Part shown: one piece after another, positions 13,928 through 18,943 of the stretch | Layout of the letters: each line of letters begins with the position of its first letter | Numbering within the stretch: the first letter of the stretch is position 1 | DNA from: JAGLQA01 sp023135565 | Lineage (GTDB): Bacteria > Acidobacteriota > Aminicenantia > UBA2199 | DNA: 18,943 nucleotides | Direction of reading: 5' to 3' | NCBI GenBank assembly: GCA_030639305.1 | Contig: DAOWCY010000141.1 | Span: forward strand, 1 to 18,943 | Position numbers and translations under genes: made by a program | The notes under the pieces: generated by a model | Told to the model about the DNA's origin: nothing | Databases searched by the model: none | The model's input: the letters and a program-made list of their open reading frames with translations, nothing else

Positions 13928-13964
13928 CCACCGCCCGCCCTCCCCCACCCACCCAAGACGGTGG
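13928..13964. repeat. hairpin whose minus-strand loop is a canonical G-quadruplex motif
   Basis: CCACCG (13928-13933) pairs with CGGTGG (13959-13964). Inside the loop, 13934-13954 on the minus strand is G3-N1-G3-N1-G5-N1-G3-N1-G3, five G-runs with single-nucleotide loops, among the most stable quadruplex patterns known. The stem would hold the quadruplex-forming strand apart from its complement. Confidence 0.75.
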
Positions 13965-14293
13965 ACGGGGAAGACCACCGGCAGCACTAACAATGGTCGG
14001 AAAAAAACACCGGTAAAAGCAATGGGGCAATAACGCCCGGCTTGTTTTACCGACGTTAACCAAGGGCGAAACGGAAATCGAGTTTATAGATTGTCTGGGA
14101 TTCAAAAATTTTGATAGGGAAGATCGAAAATTAAAACACCCCCCGGAGCACTGACGATCCACGAAGACGGCCACCGGGAAGCCGGGCGACCGAAGAAGAA
14201 ACGCCAGCGTTGGGGAATTGCTTGACGGGATACGCCCGCCCGGTTACCGTTACCGGGAGATCGAAAAAGAAGAACGCCCGGAGCCGCTACCGG

Positions 14294-14520
14294 AAAATCC
14301 ACCAGCCCAACCCCTACCGCCCCAAAATCCTAACCCTAATCTAACCCACCAATACCACCACGCCCCACACCCAACCAACACCTAAAACCTCAACCCTCTT
14401 ACCCTACACCACCAGCCCCACCATTACCCAAAAATCTACCCCCTAAAATACCACCTCCCAAAAGCCCCCAACCCCATAAAAAAACTAAAAATAACAATAA
14501 AAAAAATCCCCTCCCAATCC
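14294..14520. other. G-depleted, C-rich tract (extreme strand asymmetry)
   Basis: In these 227 nt the plus strand has about 100 C and only 5 G (14305, 14319, 14362, 14415, 14464). Every one of the five G is followed by at least three C. On the minus strand it is a G/T-rich tract with many runs of three to five G, including GGGTTAG-like words. Sequence on both sides has ordinary G content. No frame codes for a plausible protein. Confidence 0.9.
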
Positions 14521-14632
14521 ACGCACCAAAGGTGCACACAATTGCAACCCTTCGGGTGTGCGAGAAAGCCCCACGTTTTTTGTAAACGCCCTTCGATCAT
14601 CGGTTTCGGCCCATTTTAAAAAGTTCACTTCT

Positions 14633-14650
14633 TATGTAACAAGTTACATA
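14633..14650. promoter_or_regulatory. operator-like palindrome 1
   Basis: TATGTAACAAGTTACATA is an 18-nt palindrome with 8-bp arms and a 2-nt centre, the size of a dimeric repressor site. A similar site lies 55 bp to the right. No promoter or adjacent gene start makes the regulated gene obvious. Confidence 0.5.
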
Positions 14651-14687
14651 GCTTCTCCTGCAATTCCTTTATTATCAGTACTATAGG

Positions 14688-14709
14688 GTTATGTAACTTG
14701 TTAAATAAC
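14688..14709. promoter_or_regulatory. operator-like palindrome 2
   Basis: GTTATGTAAC (14688-14697) and GTTAAATAAC (14700-14709) are 10-nt arms with one mismatch around TT. It shares TATGTAAC-N2-GTTA with palindrome 1. Two such sites 55 bp apart suggest cooperative binding by one regulator. Confidence 0.5.
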
Positions 14710-14897
14710 TTTTTTTTATTTCTGAAATTTTTTAAAAAGTTATCATTTTAGAGAAATCTAAACAGCAAAACCCATGCGCACGCAAAAACACCCTATATAT
14801 AAGGATAAATCAGAAATAAAATTTGAGGATATAAATCCATTACCTCAGCCCCTCCAAGGCCACAAATGCGCTTTTAGCCCTGTCTGCCGCTGTGCCA

Positions 14898-15764
14898 CTA
14901 TTCTTTCTTTTTCTTTTCCGCCTCCGCCTCTTCTAATTTGCGTACCCAGGCTTCCGGATACTTAAGTGAGCTCGGCCACTCTAACAACTCCGGCTTTTGC
15001 GCCCCTAGTCTCCGCACTACAGCCTGGTCCAGCCCTTTCACGTCGTACAGCGTAAAAGCCTTTAATAGCTGCACCGTTGTCAAAGACTTCGCCCCTGTTA
15101 GGTCGGCCCTGGAGAGACCGGCCCCTGCCAAGTCGGCCCCACTGAGATCGGCCCCGCGCAGGTCGGCCTCAAAGAGAAAGGCCCAGCCCAGGTCGGCTCC
15201 GTCGAGATTGGCCCCGCGCAGCCGGGCGAATCTCAGGTTGACACCGGCAAGCTTATCTTTCCATTCCTCCACCGTCTCTTTGAGATGCTCCACCATGACG
15301 TCGTAGCGCGCCTCGCTGCCCACAAGCGAAGCACACACCGTACCCGGCTTTAAGATATAGGGCTTTTGCGGGCAGCGCATATCCTGCACCCTGGGTATCT
15401 TTTCCAGCGCTTTTTTTTGCATGGCGGGTATCGTCAAATGGGTAAATATGGTGTTGGCCCGGTTTTCGATAATGTCCACCCGGTTCTCATAGCGTGTTGA
15501 CGTGATCCCGTAAAGCGCCGTATAAATACCCAGTATCCACAAAAAGAAAGTAGCCGGTTTACGTAGCGGTTTTTTGGACTCCAAAGGCGGCCTTATCTTG
15601 CTGCAAATATAGCGCACCCCGGAAAAATCCCACACTAACCACACCAGGAACCGCCCCGACCCCTTTGCCAGGGATTTTAAAAACTTAACAGCGGATATTT
15701 TTAGTTTCTTAAAGGAAAAAAGAGCATTTGTTTTTTTCGACTTTTTAGTTTGTTTTGGACTCAT
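14898..15764 (-). CDS. membrane-anchored pentapeptide-repeat protein
   Basis: The protein has 288 residues from the ATG at 15764, which has GGAGGG 3-4 nt upstream; the longer frame to 15830 lacks a ribosome site. The first 65 residues are very basic (SPKQTKKSKKTNAL, FKKLKIS). One clear membrane segment follows (PATFFLWILGIYTALYGIT, about 70-88). A middle region of about 100 residues has two Cys motifs. Then come about 11 pentapeptide repeats of the A(D/N)LxG type (GANLDGADLGWAFLFEADLR, GADLSGADLAGAGL), which fold as a right-handed four-sided helix. The last 15 residues are Lys/Glu. Pentapeptide proteins have diverse roles; this one has no enzyme domain, so a scaffold or binding role at the membrane is likely. 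The gene stands alone. Its regular codons contrast with the unusual DNA on both sides. Confidence 0.85.
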   Translation of the reverse strand: MSPKQTKKSKKTNALFSFKKLKISAVKFLKSLAKGSGRFLVWLVWDFSGVRYICSKIRPPLESKKPLRKPATFFLWILGIYTALYGITSTRYENRVDIIENRANTIFTHLTIPAMQKKALEKIPRVQDMRCPQKPYILKPGTVCASLVGSEARYDVMVEHLKETVEEWKDKLAGVNLRFARLRGANLDGADLGWAFLFEADLRGADLSGADLAGAGLSRADLTGAKSLTTVQLLKAFTLYDVKGLDQAVVRRLGAQKPELLEWPSSLKYPEAWVRKLEEAEAEKKKKE

Positions 15765-16039
15765 GTTCCCTCCGTTTAAAAGTGGATTGGTTTTAAAACA
15801 GATTGTATAAAAATCCCTTCCAATTGTCAATTATTCTGCTGCTTTTTCCCAGCCTTTTTTATAGGTTTTACCCCTAAAGTTTATAAAAATACCGGTAGAT
15901 TATCCGGCTTAAAGATGGATAGATTACCCTTGACCGTTCGTTTTTTCAGGGGGAGGGGGAGCCGAGGATGACCGTTTAGTGGTTAATGAAGTACGGCATA
16001 AAACCTAAAACCAAAAATCGCTAAATTTTCGTGATCGCT
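15765..16039. other. spacer upstream of the pentapeptide gene
   Basis: AT-rich DNA with a GGGGGAGGGGGAGCC phrase near 15950. It should hold the minus-strand promoter of the pentapeptide gene, but no good -35/-10 pair stands out. No gene seen. Confidence 0.4.
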
Positions 16040-16454
16040 GGAAACCCGCTCTGCCACGTCCTAAACGCGATTTTGATGCACTTGCAAAAACGCCTTTTTT
16101 TTTACTTTCCGGGAAATTTAAGAACGATTCTTTTTAGGGCGAAAAACCGTAAAGCATTGATATAAAAGGGTTTCCACGGATAAAAAGAGGCGAACAAAAC
16201 GGTAATCAAAACGCTGCTTTTGCCAAAAAAAACGCCGGAAACCCGCTCTGCCACGTCCTAAACGCGATTTTGATGCACTTGCAAAAACGCCTTTTTTTTT
16301 ATTTTCCGGGAAACTTGAGAACAATTTTTTTTAGGGGTAAAAACCGTAAAGCATTGATATAAAATGGTTTCAGCGTTTAACGGAGGCGAACAAAAGGGTA
16401 ATTTTGACGCTATTTTTGCAGAAAAAAAAGCCCGGAAACCCGCTCTGCCACGTC
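16040..16454. repeat. tandem array of 197-bp units (two full, one partial)
   Basis: Units start at 16040, 16237 and 16434, exactly 197 bp apart, each with GGAAACCCGCTCTGCCACG. Units 1 and 2 are identical over their first 65 nt and about 85% alike overall; the third copy ends after 21 nt. Within the unit are a run of nine T, CGTAAAGCATTGATATAAAA, and GAGGCGAACAAAA, all conserved. 197 is not a multiple of three, and open frames across it on the minus strand change phase at each unit, so it is not coding. Possible roles are a replication or partition site, RNA genes, or a byproduct of mobile-element activity; the sequence does not decide. Confidence 0.9.
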
Positions 16455-16476
16455 TTCGCCACGTTTTGCCAATTTC

Positions 16477-16491
16477 TGCCACCACGTGGCA
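16477..16491. repeat. hairpin TGCCAC-CAC-GTGGCA
   Basis: A 6-bp perfect stem with a 3-nt loop, directly after the partial third 197-bp unit, within a run of GCCACGT words (16446-16491). It resembles the hairpin at 10963-10977 (CCCCAC-CAC-GTGGGG). Confidence 0.5.
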
Positions 16492-16883
16492 AAAGGTAAG
16501 TTTTTAACTAATTTTATACTTCGTAGGACGAATAAAAACGACTACGGTTACCGGGTTATCTTACGACCATATGAAATTTTTATAAAAATCACACAAAAAC
16601 TATTGAAATCAACTATAATCTATGATACCATGCCGTTATGAATGAAAATCAACTAATTTTGATGTTTATCTTTGTTTTTCGGCATTTTCAAACTGTTTGG
16701 TTAAAGATAATGAAAATCTTGACAAAGGAGGTGGTTAAATTGATTTAGGGATTTAGGTTAAAAGGTGGGGAAGCTAAAAACACGGCACGTCTTTAACTTC
16801 CCCGAAGATCAACAAAAAATGTTGTATTCTTCCTGAATTATACAACATTACCAGGACGTTTTAAATATGGAGATCGACAAAAA
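16492..16883. other. AT-rich spacer before the integration module
   Basis: It contains a 36-codon open frame (16638-16748, starting MNENQLILMFIFVF) without a ribosome site, a TTGACA at 16719-16724 with a poor -10, an isolated GGAGGTGG, and the hairpin at 16819-16848. The promoter of the module should be here, but I cannot place it. The left end of the mobile element may lie in this stretch. Confidence 0.4.
16819..16848. promoter_or_regulatory. inverted repeat upstream of the DUF6429-like gene
   Basis: ATGTTGTAT (16819-16827) and ATACAACAT (16840-16848) form a perfect 9-bp inverted repeat with a 12-nt centre, 36 bp before the ATG at 16884. Size and place fit a repressor operator or an attenuator of the integration module; the HTH proteins downstream are candidate binders. 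Confidence 0.5.
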
Positions 16884-17165
16884 ATGAAAAACAAAAGAAC
16901 TGAGAGAACGCAACGAGGTAAGCCAATTATAACCGAACGGTTAAAAGGGTTGTGCCTTGTAGTGCTTTATTTATCCGGTTGGGAAGAAGACTCAAGAAAA
17001 AATCCCGGTCAAAAACTGTTCAGATCGTGGAAGGGTTACCCCTTCGAGATTCTAAACGAATTTGAAGAGAAGAAATACATTACCCAACACCGGAAAGCAA
17101 AGAGCGTTGTTTTTACTCCACGAGGTAAAATCATGGCTCAGAAAATGGAAGCAAAATACCTGTAA
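16884..17165 (+). CDS. small DUF6429-like protein
   Basis: The protein has 93 residues. The core LCLVVLYLSGWEED, then RSWKGYPFEILNEFEEKKYI, then KAKSVVFTPRGKIMAQKM follows the DUF6429 pattern (aliphatic helix, R-(S/A)-WKGYDFD-x-LxxLxEKGxI, AKSVxLTxEG), a winged-helix-like small protein of unknown role. The N-terminus is basic (MKNKRTERTQRGKP). GGAG lies 11 nt upstream, a long spacing. A tiny frame ATG GAG ATC GAC AAA AAA TGA (16867-16887) overlaps the start, its stop sharing bases with the ATG, which could couple translation. It is the first gene of a plus-strand set leading to the integrase. A DNA-binding role is a guess from the fold. Confidence 0.65.
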   Translation: MKNKRTERTQRGKPIITERLKGLCLVVLYLSGWEEDSRKNPGQKLFRSWKGYPFEILNEFEEKKYITQHRKAKSVVFTPRGKIMAQKMEAKYL

Positions 17166-17184
17166 ACAAATTGTCCCCCCCGCC

Positions 17185-17223
17185 TTACCCGGTGGGCCGT
17201 AAAATCGAAGGGCCGCCGGGTAA
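17185..17223. repeat. GC-rich hairpin after the DUF6429-like gene
   Basis: TTACCCGG (17185-17192) pairs with CCGGGTAA (17216-17223); pairing extends inward with a G-T and further G-C pairs. It is followed by a partial direct copy, CCGGGTA, and not by T. It could be a protein binding site or an mRNA processing stem; it separates the first gene from the rest of the module. Confidence 0.5.
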
Positions 17224-17272
17224 CCGGGTAGGGTGATCAGTTAGAAAAAAACCAAAAAAAGGAGATCAAAAA

Positions 17273-17584
17273 ATGAATTATTTACAAAAGTTTTTAGATA
17301 TGCTTGATAGCGGATATTTAGAGCAACTGTTAAAGATTACCCCTGGAAGTAGTGAAGCAGAGACGGCAAAAAATGAATTTATCAAAATGATAGAAAAAGG
17401 TCAAAAAGGTGCTGAAATGGTCGAAAAGTTCACAAATTGCCTTGCATTACATCAAGAATTATGGTTTAATATGGGATGGTCACCGGGGTGGTCAGCCGGA
17501 GCCAGTACTATTGTTAAGCTGGCCGGTTTAGATACGCCGGAAATTAGTAAGATCATGCAAGCCGTAAAATTTAACACAGAATAA
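17273..17584 (+). CDS. hypothetical protein in the integration module
   Basis: The protein has 103 residues that I do not recognise. It is helical and amphipathic: MNYLQKFLDMLDSGYLEQLL, then a central helix with AKNEFIKMIEKGQKGAEMVE, a Trp-rich segment (ELWFNMGWSPGWSAGAST), and a C-terminal helix. There is no membrane segment or metal motif. AAAGGAGATC lies about 7 nt upstream of the ATG, the same style of ribosome site as the previous gene. It ends 11 bp before the first HTH gene, whose ribosome site lies in the gap, so they are likely co-transcribed. Its small size and company suggest a mobile-element accessory protein. Confidence 0.7.
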   Translation: MNYLQKFLDMLDSGYLEQLLKITPGSSEAETAKNEFIKMIEKGQKGAEMVEKFTNCLALHQELWFNMGWSPGWSAGASTIVKLAGLDTPEISKIMQAVKFNTE

Positions 17585-17595
17585 CAGGAGGTGCC

Positions 17596-17859
17596 ATGCC
17601 GAAGGTTTTAAACGGTATTGGGCGCGTTTTTACAATTCAAGAAATTGCGCAAGCTCTTGAAGTTTCAGAACTAACAATCCGCAAATATTACAGAGAAGGA
17701 CGCCTAAAAGGGCAGAAGATAGGTAAAACAGTGTTTGTTACTGAATCGGTTTTAAAAGACTTTTTAGAAGGTAAAACGCCGGAACCAGAAGAGAAGAAAA
17801 CAGAAGATGAAAAAAAACCGGATAAAGTAGAGAAACCCGAAGAGAAAAGCACAGAATAA
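17596..17859 (+). CDS. excisionase-type helix-turn-helix protein with acidic tail
   Basis: The protein has 87 residues. Residues 12-59 are a MerR/excisionase-like HTH (HTH_17): FTIQEIAQALEVSELTIRKY, then REGRLKGQKIGKTVFVTESV and a closing helix. The last 28 residues are almost only Glu, Lys, Pro and Asp and will be disordered. AGGAGGTGCC before the ATG is a near-perfect ribosome site with short spacing. Such small proteins bind DNA to bend it during excision or to control integrase. A second protein of the same type is encoded 113 bp downstream, just before the integrase. Confidence 0.82.
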   Translation: MPKVLNGIGRVFTIQEIAQALEVSELTIRKYYREGRLKGQKIGKTVFVTESVLKDFLEGKTPEPEEKKTEDEKKPDKVEKPEEKSTE

Positions 17860-17972
17860 TTTATTAAGACCGTTTAGGATTTTCGGCAAAAAGGCACCGG
17901 GGAAAGTTTATAATATAACCCTCCTAAATTCCATCATGTAAAATAGCATGTGGAAAAAACACGGAGAAAATC

Positions 17973-18266
17973 ATGCTTAATGCCAACCGCAACATATGTG
18001 TAAAATATAAATTATTTGTTGACAAAATCAAAAGTTTATTACATATATATGCTATGGAATCGACATTCAGCGAATTTGCAAAACAAAATCAGATGCTTTG
18101 GCTTGCACCCAAACAGGTAGCAAAATTAATGCAATGTTCTGTGGAGCATATTTACGATCTTGTAAAATTTGGTAAAATATGCTACATTAAAGATGGCAAG
18201 AACATAAGGTTCAAGCCAGAGGACTTAGATGAATACGAGAAGAATTCATATGTCAGGAGAATTTAA
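17973..18266 (+). CDS. excisionase-type helix-turn-helix protein next to the integrase
   Basis: The protein has 97 residues. Residues 44-91 are a HTH_17 domain: LAPKQVAKLMQCSVEHIYDL, then KFGKICYIKDGKNIRFKPED and LDEYEK. The N-terminal 40 residues are not part of the domain. The start at 17973 has ACGGAG 6-7 nt upstream, so I keep it; an inner ATG at 18054 would give the bare domain but has no ribosome site, although TTGACA (18019-18024) and TATATA before it could act as an internal promoter. A TATAAT at 17909-17914 may drive the gene. It ends one base before the integrase start codon, the usual place for an excisionase (Xis) or integrase regulator. Confidence 0.82.
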   Translation: MLNANRNICVKYKLFVDKIKSLLHIYAMESTFSEFAKQNQMLWLAPKQVAKLMQCSVEHIYDLVKFGKICYIKDGKNIRFKPEDLDEYEKNSYVRRI

Positions 18267-18267
18267 T

Positions 18268-18943
18268 ATGGCGCTATTCAAACGGAAGAATAGTAACCAC
18301 TGGCAGATGTGCTTCTCAGTAAACGGAAAAACGATCAGGAAATCTACAAAAACCGCAAACAAAAAAGTGGCCCAAAGAATTTTTGAAAAGGCGAAAGTTG
18401 AAGCCGCAGAAGGTAAATATTTTCAAAACGCAAGATCAAAAATGCCCTTTGACCAATTGGTAAAAGAATTCCTGGAAAAGCACAGTAAAGTTGAAAAGGC
18501 AAGTTACAGGAGTGATATTTCCCTGGGAAAACGTTTGAAAGATTATTTCAAACAAAAACCGATTGGTAAAATCACCGCCTACGACATCAAATCATGGCGG
18601 AAGTGGAGAAAAGACCAGAACACAGTTAGAGGCAAGCAGATAACAAAAGCTGCTGTAAACCGGGAATTGTCTCTAATGAAAACCATGTTTAACCTTGCTG
18701 TGGATTGGGAATGGTTGGAAGTGAATCCCGCCGCCAAAGTAAAAAATTTAAAGGGTGAAAATCAGCGTTTGAGATTTTTAAACCGGGATGAAGTATCCCG
18801 GCTAATTGCGAATTGTGTTTCCTATTTGAAACCGATTGTTATTACTGCGGTTTCAACGGGAATGCGACGTGGTGAAATCTTTAACCTTACCTGGAAAAAT
18901 GTTGATTTTCAGCACGGCTTTATTCATATTGAAAAGAGTAAAA
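18268..18943 (+). CDS. tyrosine recombinase/integrase, 3' end outside the window
   Basis: The first 225 residues are present; the frame is open to the window edge. Residues 1-50 resemble the N-terminal arm-binding region (KNSNHWQMCFSVNGKTIRKS, TKTANKKVAQRI), 60-165 the SAM-like core-binding domain (DQLVKEFLE, YRSDISLGKRL, VNRELSLMKTMFNLAVDW), and about 170 onward the catalytic domain, with VSTGMRRGEIFNLTW, which carries the first catalytic arginine R200. The later catalytic residues (the second Arg and the nucleophilic Tyr) lie beyond the window. AGGAGA is 8 nt upstream of the ATG. It integrates and excises the element, probably with the HTH protein just upstream. The attachment site is expected near its 3' end, to the right. 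Confidence 0.93.
   Translation, partial: MALFKRKNSNHWQMCFSVNGKTIRKSTKTANKKVAQRIFEKAKVEAAEGKYFQNARSKMPFDQLVKEFLEKHSKVEKASYRSDISLGKRLKDYFKQKPIGKITAYDIKSWRKWRKDQNTVRGKQITKAAVNRELSLMKTMFNLAVDWEWLEVNPAAKVKNLKGENQRLRFLNRDEVSRLIANCVSYLKPIVITAVSTGMRRGEIFNLTWKNVDFQHGFIHIEKSK

Larger units (their letters stand above)
12961..14897. other. long region without a convincing gene
   Basis: Nearly 2 kb in which no frame gives a recognisable protein or has a ribosome site. Its left part (12961-13410) is AT-rich; 13411-14300 is a chain of hairpins; 14294-14520 is almost free of G on the plus strand; 14521-14760 returns to AT-rich sequence with two palindromes. Open frames at 13392-13601, 13474-13689, 13869-14174, 14102-14302 and 14774-14965 follow composition, not coding signals. 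Individual structures are listed separately. Confidence 0.6.

Noticed and set aside
14109..14126. Third CRISPR-like repeat (TTTGATAGGG)
   Set aside because: Only about ten bases match, spacing does not fit the 76-bp period, and the stem is absent.
13869..14302. Minus-strand open frames in the hairpin region
   Set aside because: Composition-driven; no ribosome site, no family resemblance, and they run through hairpins and the quadruplex motif.
12961..14897. Retron or diversity-generating retroelement
   Set aside because: The structured non-coding DNA is suggestive, but no reverse transcriptase frame is present and no template/variable repeat pair with A-specific differences is seen.
14774..14965. 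Plus-strand 63-codon frame
   Set aside because: No ribosome site, and its 3' half is antisense to the pentapeptide gene.
16118..16485. Minus-strand open frames across the 197-bp array
   Set aside because: They arise from a repeat whose length is not a multiple of three, have no ribosome site, and give basic low-complexity peptides.
18019..18054. TTGACA with a TATATA box as the main promoter and start of the second HTH gene
   Set aside because: The upstream ATG at 17973 has a good ribosome site, so these bases are more likely coding; an internal promoter remains possible.

Overview
The window looks like a contig from an uncultured, Gram-negative-type bacterium of moderate G+C. It carries sigma70-like TTGACA/TATAAT promoters, strong Shine-Dalgarno sites, and a PAS histidine kinase paired with a sigma54-dependent regulator. 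I cannot fix the phylum from sequence alone; a deep-branching lineage near Acidobacteriota is only a guess. No rRNA or tRNA gene was seen.

Layout. 1-2655 is an accessory patch: a decayed transposase piece at the left edge, an orphan addiction-module antitoxin, a TIR-domain protein on the minus strand with its own promoter and a duplicated 26-bp repeat upstream, and an AlbA-type regulator destroyed by an internal deletion. 2680-6798 is a minus-strand nucleoside-salvage operon in the order uridine kinase-like protein, purine-type phosphoribosyltransferase, adenosine deaminase, NupC-type nucleoside transporter. Together these would import nucleosides, deaminate adenosine and salvage the bases or nucleosides to nucleotides. 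6927-8102 is a set of toxin-antitoxin-like remnants around a divergent promoter pair: DUF2442, a headless DUF4160, an antitoxin-like N-terminus, and an intact HicB beside a truncated HicA. 8202-10962 is a two-gene two-component system.

11031-13130 is cassette-like: two small minus-strand genes (a membrane-anchored zinc ribbon and a divergent QueC-like enzyme), each with its own promoter and each followed by a copy of a ~150-bp intergenic repeat. 13100-14897 has no convincing gene but is rich in structure: a CRISPR-like repeat pair, a 14-bp perfect hairpin, a canonical G-quadruplex motif and a ~230-nt tract almost without G on the plus strand. A membrane-anchored pentapeptide-repeat protein follows (14898-15764), then a tandem array of 197-bp units (16040-16454).

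The right end (16884-18943) is the integration module of a mobile element: a DUF6429-like protein, an unknown protein, two small excisionase-type HTH proteins and a tyrosine recombinase cut by the window edge, all on the plus strand.

The best candidates for something new are the QueC-like cassette region, the one-sided G-quadruplex/C-rich region, the 197-bp tandem array and the TIR protein with its unfamiliar C-terminal domain.
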